64,000 bases of DNA from Desulfuromonadales bacterium (GCA_016650295.1 JAENWA010000114.1:62001-126000); one strand, 5' to 3'. Positions 1 through 9,816 are shown, numbered from the stretch's first letter. The notes: generated by a model from the sequence alone, not told the origin. Made by a program: numbers and translations.

Positions 1-1
1 T

Positions 2-2173
2 ACGAGTGAAAGAATAGTCTTACGTGGGAAGTCTCCTCATGTAGATATGCTGAAGGAATATGGAGATATTGATATAGCTCTTGATCCATTTCCTTTTTCT
101 GGAGGTATGACATCCTGTGAGGCTCTCTGGATGGGTGTTCCAGTTTTAACCCTGTTGGGGAATAAGCCTGCTGGGCGCCAGACATCAGGCTTTTTGCGGA
201 CGATTGGTTTGCCGGAGTGGGTGACTATTTCGGTGGAACAATTTTTGTCCCGTGCTCAGGAGGTTGCGTCTGAATATGAAAAATTGAAATCGATCCGTTT
301 TGAGTTGCGGAAACGGATGATTGCTTCGACACTCTGTGATGGTGTTAGCTTCACGAGCCATCTGGAAGCAAGATTCCGAAGTATGTGGCAAACATGGGTG
401 ACAAATCAATCTGAAGTTTTTTTACAGATGGCTCAAGAGATGATCCTAGCTCATCGATATACAGAAGCGGAAGACTTTTGTGAGCGTGCAGTGGATGTAA
501 TACCTTGTAATCCGAAGGCATACTGCTTGATGGGAGATGCAAACAAGTTTCTTCTGAGGTTTGAAGATGCTGAAGCATGTTATCAACTGGCGTATCAGAT
601 GCAGCCTGAAAATCCGTTGTACCTCTTCAATGTTGCCATGTTGCAGCGTGATCGCGGGATTTTCCTACAGGCGATTGAAACGTTTATGCTAGTACTTGCC
701 TCTCATCCGGATCATGCAGAGTCATTGTCTGCGTTAGGTTATTGCCTGATGTATCTCGGACGTTATTATGAGGCTGCTAATTATTGTTCTCAAGCTGTAG
801 AACTATGCCCTGCTTCAGCTGAATATATTGTGAATCTGGGTGCCGTGCTCTTTTATTCCGGGGAAGCAGAAAAGGCGACAGTACTATTTCAACGTGCCAT
901 GAATGTTGACCCTGGATATTCCAGAGCACTTTCCAGTTTTCTGTTTATTATGAATTATCATCAGGGTATGTCGCAGGCGGAGTTGTTCGAAAAAACAAAA
1001 AAATGGGATCATCTGTATGGAGAACGTTTTACTAAGATATGTCACATTCCAGAAAGATTGCTCGATAATGGCAAAATACTTAATATTGGATTTGTGTCTC
1101 CTGATTTTGGGCGGCATCCGATTGGTTTTTTTCTTCAACATCCCTTTGAATTTCATGATAGGGCACGTTTCAAATATTTCTGCTATTCCGACAGATTGAG
1201 TGAAGACGATGTTACGACTCGCTTGCGTGAAAATTCTGATGAATGGCGAGTAACTCTGTACATGGATGACCATTCACTCAGTCGTCAGATACAAGCCGAT
1301 GAAATTGATATTTTGGTAGACCTGACAGGACATGCGGCAAAAAATCGGCTTTGTTTGTTTTCCATGAAGCCGGCACCGGTTCAAGTTACCTGGGCTGGAT
1401 ATGCAGGAACAACTGGCCTTTCAGCTATGGACTGGTTATTATCTGATCACTTTGAATCACCGATCGGTGCAGAACTTTATTGCAGTGAGCAAATTTATCG
1501 CATGCCAAGGGATTATATTTCATATCGGCCACCTGATTATGCACCATTTGTGTCGGTTTTGCCGGCGACCATCAATGGTTTTGTTACATTCGGATGTTTC
1601 AATAATCTTGTTAAAATCAACCAGGCGGTGCTTCAGCTTTGGGGTGAAATTCTGAAGAGCGTACCATCATCCAAGTTGTTTGTAAAAACCCGTGAGCTTA
1701 ATGATCCGGACAGGAAGCAGCGCTTCCTTGATTCATGTATTACTGCTGGAATTTCTGCTGATGTGCTTATTTTGGAGGGTGGCTCACCACATGCTGAACT
1801 TCTTGCTGCGTATCAACGTGTAGACATTGCGCTTGATCCATTTCCCTATTCCGGCGGACTGACTACTCTTGAGTCTTTGTGGATGGGAGTGCCTGTTGTG
1901 ACACTGACAGGTAACAGATTTTGTTCACGTCACTCCTTAACTCACTTGAGTAATGTTAACTTGTCATACCTCGCCGCAGAAACGCCAGAAGAGTATGTTG
2001 AATTGTCCTGCCGACTTGCCGTCGATATTCAGAAACTGGAGAACTTACGTCTGGCACTTCGCTCAAAAATGGCGATATCCGCCATCTGTAACGGTTCCAA
2101 ATTTGCGGAGAATCTTGACTATGCCTTTAGATTTATCTGGAAAAACCGATGCGGAACATATCTTGATGAATGA
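2..2173 (+). CDS. TPR protein with two O-GlcNAc transferase-type (GT41) catalytic regions, 5' partial
   Basis: The frame is open from the first bases of the window, so the gene begins upstream and the ATG at 47 is internal. The visible part starts with the C-terminal end of one OGT/SPINDLY-type catalytic region (ALDPFPFSGG, LWMGVPVLTL). About five TPR-like repeats follow (roughly residues 120-300 counted from 47). A second, complete catalytic region (about 330-700) carries DLTGHAAKNRL, FGCFNNLVK and ALDPFPYSGG, the conserved UDP-sugar-binding motifs of GT41. By family, such enzymes add GlcNAc-like sugars to Ser/Thr of proteins in the cytoplasm. The target is unknown; surface or flagellar proteins are an inference from the glycan neighbourhood. 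The tandem catalytic arrangement is unusual. A recent fusion of two genes is possible, but no stop codon separates the halves. Confidence 0.85.
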   Translation, partial: TSERIVLRGKSPHVDMLKEYGDIDIALDPFPFSGGMTSCEALWMGVPVLTLLGNKPAGRQTSGFLRTIGLPEWVTISVEQFLSRAQEVASEYEKLKSIRFELRKRMIASTLCDGVSFTSHLEARFRSMWQTWVTNQSEVFLQMAQEMILAHRYTEAEDFCERAVDVIPCNPKAYCLMGDANKFLLRFEDAEACYQLAYQMQPENPLYLFNVAMLQRDRGIFLQAIETFMLVLASHPDHAESLSALGYCLMYLGRYYEAANYCSQAVELCPASAEYIVNLGAVLFYSGEAEKATVLFQRAMNVDPGYSRALSSFLFIMNYHQGMSQAELFEKTKKWDHLYGERFTKICHIPERLLDNGKILNIGFVSPDFGRHPIGFFLQHPFEFHDRARFKYFCYSDRLSEDDVTTRLRENSDEWRVTLYMDDHSLSRQIQADEIDILVDLTGHAAKNRLCLFSMKPAPVQVTWAGYAGTTGLSAMDWLLSDHFESPIGAELYCSEQIYRMPRDYISYRPPDYAPFVSVLPATINGFVTFGCFNNLVKINQAVLQLWGEILKSVPSSKLFVKTRELNDPDRKQRFLDSCITAGISADVLILEGGSPHAELLAAYQRVDIALDPFPYSGGLTTLESLWMGVPVVTLTGNRFCSRHSLTHLSNVNLSYLAAETPEEYVELSCRLAVDIQKLENLRLALRSKMAISAICNGSKFAENLDYAFRFIWKNRCGTYLDE

Positions 2174-2209
2174 TATTTAAGAATAACTTAATATGTGGAG
2201 TGGTTGTTG

Positions 2210-4174
2210 ATGCATTTACGGCATAAATTAATTCCTGAAAAAACGGTCTATCGCATCCTGCTGCTCTGCATACTGGTACTGCTGATCTATTACCCTGCCA
2301 TTAACGCAGAAATATCCCTCATTGATGACCTGGATATGGTCAATGCGATGTTGAATACTGAAACAATGAGTTTCTGGAATATCTTTATTCCCAGATCTGC
2401 CGGAGGGGGGTATTATCGACCACTTTTAGGACTCAGCCAATATATAGACAATAGATTCTGGATGATGGGCAGTACGTTCATGCATCTTGAAAACATCCTG
2501 TTTCATCTTGTCAATTCAATTCTAGTCTACTTTCTAGCTCTCAGACTGTCCGTGCGACTATCTTTTAAATCGGACAGTTTATTACCGTTAGCAGCCGCTC
2601 TCGTTTTTGCAATTCATCCAATAACCACTGAATCAGTAAACTGGATATCTGGCAGAACAGATATCATGGCCTGTAATTTCATTCTTATCAGCGTCATTTT
2701 CTTATTCCGTTATCGTGATGATGCTAAGAAGCTGAATTTAGTCTTTTCCGGTGCGGCACTATTGCTTTCGCTTTTTGCAAAAGAGGTTGCGTTTGGATAT
2801 ATTCTGGCACTTCCCTTTTTATTCTCACTTACCAGGTCGGATGCACCTCAAACAATTGAACCAATGGTTATGTCAGCCAGGAAGGCCTTTCACCCGTTTA
2901 TAACGTTTTTACTTTTCTATTCTGTTTCAGTTATCGTTGTTCTGTACGTAAGTTCGTACTGGTCCGTGTTGTTTTTAGGATGCTGCTATCTGCTGTATTC
3001 TCTTTGGTTGGATAGTGGCAGAAATTCGTTTCAAGTAACAATTAGAGAACATTTTGCTGCTACAAGTTTACTTACTTTAGTTGTGCTGGCAACATTAGCT
3101 CTATTTTTTGTATTTCGAAAAATAGCATTTACATCAAATATTGATCGTATTTCTAATACGCTACGGCTCATATTTCAAGATACCAGCTATGCAATCTCTA
3201 TTTTTTTAGGAGCTGCCGGGTTTTATGTCAAAAAGTTTTTCCTGCCTTTGCCGCTCAATTTTTTTATTCTGGAAATTAATCCGCTATATGATCTTCTCGG
3301 CATAGCTGTTTTTTTATTGGCACTTTGGCTTATTCTGAAACGAAATACGATCTCTGCTTTGGCAATTATGGGTATGTGCTGTGTTTTGCCAGCCTTTCCT
3401 TTTGCTTTCGGTACAATTGCCTGGACTGGCTACGCCGAGAGATACATCTATGTTGCGTCGGCATTCTGGAGTATTGCCACTACTCTCTTTGTTGCCCAGG
3501 TTTGTGCAGAACTAAATATTCAGAATAAGCTTGGAGCTATTGTGAATGCGGGTGTTTTTTCCCTTCTAATAGTCATGGCTATCATCACGTACAAAAGAAA
3601 TATTACCTGGCAGACCAATATGGCTCTTATTTCTGATACTGTTACCCAAAATCCTCGCCAGAAGGAACTTCGCGGACTGTATATGCTGGCATTAATCCGT
3701 ATGGGAGATTTGAAGTCTGCCAGAGAACAATATCGAATAGCTTCATCACTCCACAGCATTAAATATTTGGAAAGTTTTGATTTGAATATGGCGGGAATCG
3801 AGGCATCGGAGGGAAATAAAACTGAAGCAGAGACCTTGTTGAATAAAGTTCTAAGTGATTCTCGTGCAAAGCCTCTTATAGCTCTCCAATTTTATATCAA
3901 TTTTTTGGAAAACGAACTTTCTATTGCAAAAGATCCGGCTGATATTATGTCACTCCAGAATAAAATCATTTCCTTGTATAATCGATCATATAAATTAAAT
4001 AAGGATCCATTTATCCTCTATCGTCTGGGTCAAATTTACATTGCGAGAAAAGATAATCAGGCAGCTCTTAAAATGTTTGAACGGGCTGCACAAACATACC
4101 CACCCGGAAGTATGTACGGTGATAATTCATCTAAAATAGCACAAAAACTGAAAAACAAGATGCAGCCATTATGA
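2210..4174 (+). CDS. GT-C type membrane glycosyltransferase with C-terminal TPR region
   Basis: A polytopic membrane protein with roughly ten or more hydrophobic segments up to about residue 470, followed by a soluble helical TPR-like tail. The first loop contains an acidic SLIDDLD stretch, where GT-C enzymes of the PMT/TMTC group keep their catalytic acidic residues. AIHPITTESVNWISGRTD resembles the conserved loop of TMTC-like O-mannosyltransferases. By family it would transfer a sugar from a polyprenyl-phosphate donor to a protein or glycan on the periplasmic side. I place the start at ATG 2210, which has GGAG nine bases upstream; the ORF track's GTG at 2195 is the alternative. It follows the OGT gene closely, which suggests a shared role in protein glycosylation. 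Acceptor and donor are not known. Confidence 0.75.
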   Translation: MHLRHKLIPEKTVYRILLLCILVLLIYYPAINAEISLIDDLDMVNAMLNTETMSFWNIFIPRSAGGGYYRPLLGLSQYIDNRFWMMGSTFMHLENILFHLVNSILVYFLALRLSVRLSFKSDSLLPLAAALVFAIHPITTESVNWISGRTDIMACNFILISVIFLFRYRDDAKKLNLVFSGAALLLSLFAKEVAFGYILALPFLFSLTRSDAPQTIEPMVMSARKAFHPFITFLLFYSVSVIVVLYVSSYWSVLFLGCCYLLYSLWLDSGRNSFQVTIREHFAATSLLTLVVLATLALFFVFRKIAFTSNIDRISNTLRLIFQDTSYAISIFLGAAGFYVKKFFLPLPLNFFILEINPLYDLLGIAVFLLALWLILKRNTISALAIMGMCCVLPAFPFAFGTIAWTGYAERYIYVASAFWSIATTLFVAQVCAELNIQNKLGAIVNAGVFSLLIVMAIITYKRNITWQTNMALISDTVTQNPRQKELRGLYMLALIRMGDLKSAREQYRIASSLHSIKYLESFDLNMAGIEASEGNKTEAETLLNKVLSDSRAKPLIALQFYINFLENELSIAKDPADIMSLQNKIISLYNRSYKLNKDPFILYRLGQIYIARKDNQAALKMFERAAQTYPPGSMYGDNSSKIAQKLKNKMQPL

Positions 4175-4187
4175 AAGGTTAGCAAAT

Positions 4188-4793
4188 ATGACATCATTAA
4201 CAAGCGAATGTCCATGTGCAGTGCTTAACGTTGGCGGAAATTCCAAAGCTATTGAAATACCAGAATGCTTTAAGGGATGGCGGCATGATCTGCTTGATAT
4301 TGATCCGAGCGGTTATCCTGATGTGTTATGCGATGCGCGTGAGTTGTGGAAGCTTCCTTCTCGCCAGTATGATGCAATCTATTGTTCGCACAATCTTGAG
4401 CATTTTTACGCTCACGATGTTGTCAAAGTGCTTAAGGGGTTCAGGATGGTTTTAAAGAAGGGAGGGTTTGCTTATATACGTGTCCCTGATCTTCTTGAAG
4501 TCATGAAGGCTGTTGTGGAAAAAGGAATGGGACTTGAGGACGTGCTCTATGAAGCACCCAGCGGATCCATCCTGGTTCGGGATGTGATTTACGGTTACCA
4601 ACGCCAGATAGAGCAGAGTGGCAATGATTTTTTTGCTCATAAAACTGGTTTTACCGAAGAAACTCTGACAAAAACTCTGATTGAAAACGGTTTTCCATAT
4701 GTCTTTACAGATGTTGACAATATTGAGATTATGGCTTTGGCCTTTATGGATAAACCGATTCCATGGCAGGTTGAATTGTTAAAAATTAAATAG
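4188..4793 (+). CDS. SAM-dependent methyltransferase-like protein (Methyltransf_11 type)
   Basis: A 201-residue class I methyltransferase-like protein. LNVGGNSKAI is the (modified) motif I and LLDIDPSG the acidic strand-2 region; IYCSHNLEHF and GGFAYIRVPD match the core of Methyltransf_11 proteins that often sit in glycan clusters. Motif I reads NVGGNSK rather than the usual DxGxGxG, so SAM binding may be weakened or the enzyme divergent. It lies 13 bases after the GT-C gene with an AAGG-type ribosome site, so it is probably co-transcribed. A role in methylating a sugar or glycan end is inferred from position only. Confidence 0.65.
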   Translation: MTSLTSECPCAVLNVGGNSKAIEIPECFKGWRHDLLDIDPSGYPDVLCDARELWKLPSRQYDAIYCSHNLEHFYAHDVVKVLKGFRMVLKKGGFAYIRVPDLLEVMKAVVEKGMGLEDVLYEAPSGSILVRDVIYGYQRQIEQSGNDFFAHKTGFTEETLTKTLIENGFPYVFTDVDNIEIMALAFMDKPIPWQVELLKIK

Positions 4794-4834
4794 TTTCCAT
4801 ATTTGCCTACACTTTTGAAGGCGGAGTGACCTCT

Positions 4835-6301
4835 ATGAGACCGACGGCGACCATTAAAATTCAAGATGGAAGCAAGATTGTCGTACCCGATGATATTTCA
4901 GTATTGACCACATTCGTACTGCGCGAACAAGAAGACTGTTTTGAAGATGAAATCCATTTTGCCCGTAGAATGGTTTTTCCGGGCATGAAAAGCATTGATA
5001 TTGGTGCGAGTTACGGCCTGTACACTATGGCGCTTGCAAAGGGATCAGGTGAAGAAGGGAGGGTGATTTCATTCGAACCGACTCCTGAAACTGCTGATTG
5101 TCTCACCGAAACACTTTGTTTGAACGGCATTGGCAACGTTGAGCTCAAGCGGATGGCAGTATCTGAAACATCAGGAAAGCGTAACCTTTATTTTAGCCCA
5201 AGTACCGAAAGTAATCATCTTGGTACGGATGCAGTGCCAGATTCGGAAACCCAGTATATTGAAGTATATGCAACAAGCATTGATGAAATACGAAGTACCC
5301 TTCCCGCAGGAATTGATTTTATGAAAATCGATGCAGAGGGTGAGGAAGAGTCTATTTTACGTGGTGCTCGAAGCTTTCTTCAAAAGGAATCACCACTGGT
5401 AATGTTTGAGTTGAATGGAGAAAAACGGTGCGATAGTTCATTTTTCGCCCTTCTTAGAGATTGGAAATATCCAGCTTATCGTTTGTTACCTGGGCTCAAT
5501 GTATTGGTGCCATTACCTTTGGACGGTCAGCTACCCCATTATCTGCTCAATGTGTTCTGTTGTAAGGATGATAGAGCTTCTCGTCTACAGGACCGAGGCT
5601 TGTTACTAATGGACGATGAAGATAGTTCGAGTATAGATGTGGAGGATGGGGCATGGGCACAAAAATGCAGGAGTGTTGCAGCAACACGGCCTTATGTAGA
5701 TCGCTGGATTCAGGCAACTTCAAAACCCACAGCACGGATGAAACGATATTTGAACGCGTTGGATTTGGTGGTTATGGCAGAAGATGATAAATATTCATCC
5801 GCTGTCAGGGTCTCTGCGCTAAAAAAGGCTGCGATGCTGCTTTCTATGCTTTGCGATGTTGAAGCAACAGTGCCACGTCTGTCTTCATTGGCACGAGTGC
5901 TGGCAGCTTTAGGCGAAAAAACGTTAGCCTGTGAGGCCATTCAGAAGGCTCTTAATCTCTGTCCCGATCTTGAATTTGAACTTGGTGACGAGCCATTTCT
6001 TCTGCCAGCACCTCGGGTTGAGTGGAGAGAGTCTACTGCAGAGCCGGGAAGATTTTTAGTACTTGCTCTTTTTGAACAGTTGCAGCGGCTTTATTGTTTT
6101 TCTACTATAATTTGTCCGCAATTTTATCTTGAAATCATAGATGATTTTACAAGTAAATACATTTTGACCCCTGAACTGGAGCGTCGAAGACAATTAGCTC
6201 TGATGTTTCTGCAATTACAGAAGGCTCCATTATCAAGTGAACTTCTGGAAAGGCTCACTCCTGATAACATGAATCCAGGATACTGGAACTGTGGCAGCTG
6301 A
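4835..6301 (+). CDS. FkbM-family methyltransferase with long uncharacterised C-terminal region
   Basis: Residues about 50-230 form an FkbM-type methyltransferase: SIDIGASYGLYTMALAK is motif I, VISFEPTPE the SAM-ribose strand, and DFMKIDAEGEEESILRGA the conserved FkbM block. The remaining ~260 residues have no family I recognise. They are helical in character, and ALGEKTLACEAIQKALNLCP looks like one TPR. I choose ATG 4835, with GGAG eight bases upstream, over the GTG at 4826. FkbM enzymes O-methylate sugars or polyketides; in this locus a glycan substrate is likely. The C-terminal half may recruit a partner or a protein substrate, which is speculation. Confidence 0.75.
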   Translation: MRPTATIKIQDGSKIVVPDDISVLTTFVLREQEDCFEDEIHFARRMVFPGMKSIDIGASYGLYTMALAKGSGEEGRVISFEPTPETADCLTETLCLNGIGNVELKRMAVSETSGKRNLYFSPSTESNHLGTDAVPDSETQYIEVYATSIDEIRSTLPAGIDFMKIDAEGEEESILRGARSFLQKESPLVMFELNGEKRCDSSFFALLRDWKYPAYRLLPGLNVLVPLPLDGQLPHYLLNVFCCKDDRASRLQDRGLLLMDDEDSSSIDVEDGAWAQKCRSVAATRPYVDRWIQATSKPTARMKRYLNALDLVVMAEDDKYSSAVRVSALKKAAMLLSMLCDVEATVPRLSSLARVLAALGEKTLACEAIQKALNLCPDLEFELGDEPFLLPAPRVEWRESTAEPGRFLVLALFEQLQRLYCFSTIICPQFYLEIIDDFTSKYILTPELERRRQLALMFLQLQKAPLSSELLERLTPDNMNPGYWNCGS

Positions 6302-6359
6302 ATTGTTGTCAATGTAACAATAAATATGATTCCATTACGCATTGCAGAGGATTTGCAGT

Positions 6360-8021
6360 ATGTTTCCAGATGTTGAAAAACAAATGAACTCAACTAGAGC
6401 AATCGGCATACTTATATTGATTTGCCTTCTCTGTCTTGTCCCGTTTCTAAATAAAGCCTTTAATATTGACGATCCTACCTTCATTGGAATGGCCAAGCAT
6501 ATTCAATCGAATCCATTGGATTATTTTGGCTATTATATGCAATTTTCTCCCCCTGTAATTACTAATCCTCCATTAGTTGCTTATTTCATTGCAATAGCAG
6601 GTTATTTTTTTGGATATAGTGAAATATCACTTCATGCAGCTTTTCTGTTGCCTGCGTGCGCTGTAATAGTGGGTACATATCTTTTGGCCCGAGATTTATG
6701 TACGAATCCATTCATTGCTGCGTTAGCTGCTTTGTGTACACCCGTGTTTATTGTTTCAAGTACGACAGTGATGTGTGATGTACTTATGTTGTCATTCTGG
6801 GTATTTAGTATTTATTATTGGAGACGTGGAATAATCGAGGATAAAAGGGTATTTTTACTAATTGCTTCAGCGTTGATAACTTTTTGTATCTTGACTAAAT
6901 ATTCCGGGATATGCCTTGTGCCACTATTGTTGGCATATTCATTATACGAAAAAAGAAAACCGGGAGAATGGTTGATATATTTGCTGCTGCCGATTGCATC
7001 GATACTATTATTTGATCAAATTACCTATATTAAATACGGATTAAGGCAACTCAGCTACATAGAATCATTTTCTATTTATAATCAGAACACATCGCATAAA
7101 AATACCTTAGCTAATATTGTTTCCGGGCTTTCTTTTTTGGGTGGTTGTATTTTAATTCAATGGCTATATTTTGTTGTTCACACCAAAAAACTACTCATTT
7201 TTTTGTATCTAGCTGCAATAGTATCAATGTTGATAATATTTATTAAATTTAATTTATTGAATTATTATCCAATTACTACTCCTGATGGCATAAATTGGGT
7301 CTTTGTAGCACAGCTGCCGTTTTTTGTTTTTGCAGGCGTGAGTTTCATATTTATTGTTGCTTCTGATTTTTCGCGAAACAGAGATTCTGATTCCTTATTG
7401 TTATTTCTTTGGGTCATGGGAACATTTGCCTTCACAATTTTTGTAAATTGGTCAGTTAATGCTCGCAGTATACTTCCGATAGCACCGATTGCAGGGATAA
7501 TGGCGATGCGACATCTGAGGCAATTAAACAAGCTGAATGTAAATGTTATGCGAGGTTTGTATGCTCCGATAATTCTGTCATTGTTTATGGCTTTGATTGT
7601 GACAAGTGCTGATTATAGTTTGGCAAACTCTGCACGTACAGCGGCTCATACAATACATAAAACAATAATAAATTTTCCCGGAAAAGTATGGCTCGAAGGG
7701 CATTGGGGGTTTCAGTATTACATTGAAAGTACTGGTGGAGTTAAATCGCTTAATTATGATAATCCTTCACTGAAAAAAGGTGATCTTGTCATAATTCCCG
7801 GTAACAATACTAATACAAAACTGTTATACAAACATTTGGCAATTTTGAAAAATGAGTTTGAATTTGATGTATCAAAAAAAATATCAACAATGAATGTTAG
7901 TACAGGTGCCGGTTTTTACTCGGATTTATCTGGGCCACTTCCGTTTGCAGTTGGGTATACTCCTGAGAAATACTATGTTTACGAGATGGTCATTGATAAG
8001 AAAACAAAATTTACTTACTGA
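6360..8021 (+). CDS. GT-C / ArnT-like dolichyl-phosphate-mannose-type glycosyltransferase
   Basis: An integral membrane protein of about 553 residues with some ten or more hydrophobic helices. It begins with a short cytoplasmic tail and one helix. The first periplasmic loop reads FNIDDPTFIGMAKHI, the acidic loop typical of PMT_2/ArnT glycosyltransferases. The C-terminal ~130 residues are soluble and probably periplasmic. By family it uses a lipid-linked sugar donor. I prefer ATG 6360, with AGAGG ten bases upstream, to the TTG at 6342. The gene is AT-rich like its upstream neighbours. It is a second GT-C enzyme in the same run, so the locus probably builds or decorates a glycan outside the inner membrane. 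Confidence 0.75.
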   Translation: MFPDVEKQMNSTRAIGILILICLLCLVPFLNKAFNIDDPTFIGMAKHIQSNPLDYFGYYMQFSPPVITNPPLVAYFIAIAGYFFGYSEISLHAAFLLPACAVIVGTYLLARDLCTNPFIAALAALCTPVFIVSSTTVMCDVLMLSFWVFSIYYWRRGIIEDKRVFLLIASALITFCILTKYSGICLVPLLLAYSLYEKRKPGEWLIYLLLPIASILLFDQITYIKYGLRQLSYIESFSIYNQNTSHKNTLANIVSGLSFLGGCILIQWLYFVVHTKKLLIFLYLAAIVSMLIIFIKFNLLNYYPITTPDGINWVFVAQLPFFVFAGVSFIFIVASDFSRNRDSDSLLLFLWVMGTFAFTIFVNWSVNARSILPIAPIAGIMAMRHLRQLNKLNVNVMRGLYAPIILSLFMALIVTSADYSLANSARTAAHTIHKTIINFPGKVWLEGHWGFQYYIESTGGVKSLNYDNPSLKKGDLVIIPGNNTNTKLLYKHLAILKNEFEFDVSKKISTMNVSTGAGFYSDLSGPLPFAVGYTPEKYYVYEMVIDKKTKFTY

Positions 8022-8136
8022 CAATATTAAAAAACTTATCACAACAATAGCTGTGATATGTGATTCAGCTTGAAACCAGTGTGCATTTTTATTGATAGAC
8101 GAACATAATCCATCAACAACAGGAGGTCATTGATAC

Positions 8137-8931
8137 ATGGCGACAATTATACACATTACCCTCAAAGGTATCTTTCGTGATCGGGTATTCCAGGGTATCA
8201 TGGTGCTGGCTGTGTTGTTTCTCTTCATTCCTTCAGCAGCATCTCTCTCCATGCGCCAGATGACGGAGCTGACAACAACGCTCTCGCTATCTCTGATATC
8301 GTTCATCATGTTGTTGCTGGCGGTTTTTCTGGGCGCGACATCAATCTGGAAAGATATTGAGCGCCGCTATACATTCAGCGTGTTGAGTCTGCCCATCAGC
8401 CGTACCACGTATCTATGGGGACGTTTTTTTGGAATTGCCCTGTTTATGCTGATGACAACAGTTTTTCTTGGAGCAATGGCACTGATTGCCATAAAAGCAG
8501 CTACATTCGGATATCCGCCGTCTCGCCCGGTTGTCTGGAGTACGATAATCGTAACGATCCTGTTCGATGCACTCAAGTACATCCTGGTGGTGGCAGTTGC
8601 CATGCTGCTGGCTACGGTGAGTACTTCATTTTTTCTGCCGGTTTTCGGTGCGATCAGTGTCTTCCTGGCTGGTACCGCCACCCAACCGGTCTACGATTAT
8701 CTGCAAACCCCATCAGTGCAAGCGGCTGTGTCGGTTATCGTACGTAAGGCAGCAGAAACGTTGTATTACCTACTCCCTAATCTGAGCGGTTTTGATCTCA
8801 AGGTTCACGCTATTTATTCTATCCCGTTTAATGTCCAGGGGCTTATACTGACTTCTATTTATTTCGCAGGTTATACACTGATCATATTGAGCATTGGTTC
8901 ATTTCTGTTTGCCTGGAGAGAGATGAAATGA
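8137..8931 (+). CDS. ABC-2 type transporter permease
   Basis: A 264-residue membrane protein with about six helices, matching ABC-2 permeases in length and in the conserved early segment (FLGATSIWKDIERRYTFSVL, reading as the coupling region before LSLPISRTTYLWGR). A strong AGGAGGT ribosome site precedes ATG 8137. It overlaps the next gene by four bases (ATGA), and the cognate ATPase follows two genes later. Together these should form an exporter of the ABC-2 class. Substrate is unknown; a lipid-linked glycan or a surface component is suggested by the neighbourhood. The GC content rises here relative to the preceding genes, which fits a new transcription unit. Confidence 0.85.
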   Translation: MATIIHITLKGIFRDRVFQGIMVLAVLFLFIPSAASLSMRQMTELTTTLSLSLISFIMLLLAVFLGATSIWKDIERRYTFSVLSLPISRTTYLWGRFFGIALFMLMTTVFLGAMALIAIKAATFGYPPSRPVVWSTIIVTILFDALKYILVVAVAMLLATVSTSFFLPVFGAISVFLAGTATQPVYDYLQTPSVQAAVSVIVRKAAETLYYLLPNLSGFDLKVHAIYSIPFNVQGLILTSIYFAGYTLIILSIGSFLFAWREMK

Positions 8932-9815
8932 GCGTCCTGCAACGACCTGTAACTGCTCTGCTGGTCGGGCTGCTTGCCTATGGCGTGGTCCTTGGTCCGT
9001 TTACGGCATATATGAAGCAGAAGCCGATTGAAGAGAAGTTTGGTTATCTTCCCAGCATCAATGTATTGAGGTACGTTAGTGTCGATCACAAGGAGCTTGT
9101 AGGTGCTTCGCTGGTAATGAAGGTTATCATGTACTTTGGGGGTGTCGCCGAGAAACAGCAGGCCAACGTCATTGTCCAGCCGCCTGACTATGCCAGGATG
9201 TCGGGTATCCTGCATGGCGCGGTACAACTGGACCCCTACAATATGGATGCCTATTACTTTGCACAGTCGTTTCTGACCTGGGAGGTCAAACAGTATCAGA
9301 TGGCCAATAACCTGCTGGATTATGGCATGAAATACCGCACTTGGGACTGGATGCTGCCTTTTTTTGCAGGATTCAACAGCGCCTATTTCCTGAAGGATTA
9401 CAAACAGGCGGCTGAATATTTCAAGCGTGCTGGAGAAATTAATGGTAACGAGCTTAATATAAGCTTGGCTGGTCGCTACATGCAAGCATCCGGGCAGACT
9501 GAACTTGCCATCGCCTACCTCGGTGCAATGGAAAAAAGTGAGAGGAACCAGGCCGTCAAGAAGAATTACCAGATTCGGTTGAAGGCATTCAATGAGGTGC
9601 GTCGGATCGAGCTGGCGCGCGATCGTTATAAAAATACTGAGGGAGTGCTACCTGTAACACTGGATACATTGGTCCGCTCCGGATTACTTTCGCCGCCGCC
9701 ATCAGATCCTTACGGCGGGCAGTTTTTCCTTGAACCGGACGGCAAGGTTGCAACTACCAGTAAGTTTACTTTTGCTGGTGCAGGTAATGTCAGTACCCCG
9801 AAAGTGAGTAAATAA
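8928..9815 (+). CDS. Membrane-anchored TPR-like protein within ABC exporter operon
   Basis: A 295-residue protein with one N-terminal hydrophobic helix (TALLVGLLAYGVVLGPF) that should anchor it in the inner membrane with the rest in the periplasm. The middle part is helical with TPR-like spacing (YNMDAYYFAQSFLTW, DYKQAAEYFKRAGEI). The C-terminus reads TLDTLVRSGLLSPPPSDPYGG, similar to the tail of pseudopilin/type II secretion-like short domains. I do not recognise a named family. It overlaps the permease gene by four bases and is followed one base later by the ATPase gene, so it is most likely a dedicated accessory part of the exporter. Confidence 0.7.
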   Translation: MSVLQRPVTALLVGLLAYGVVLGPFTAYMKQKPIEEKFGYLPSINVLRYVSVDHKELVGASLVMKVIMYFGGVAEKQQANVIVQPPDYARMSGILHGAVQLDPYNMDAYYFAQSFLTWEVKQYQMANNLLDYGMKYRTWDWMLPFFAGFNSAYFLKDYKQAAEYFKRAGEINGNELNISLAGRYMQASGQTELAIAYLGAMEKSERNQAVKKNYQIRLKAFNEVRRIELARDRYKNTEGVLPVTLDTLVRSGLLSPPPSDPYGGQFFLEPDGKVATTSKFTFAGAGNVSTPKVSK

Positions 9816-9816
9816 G

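Noticed and set aside
8038-8057. ATCACA ... TGTGAT inverted repeat after the second GT-C gene as a terminator or CRP site
   Set aside because: The stem is only six base pairs with no T run, and the spacing does not fit a CRP site.
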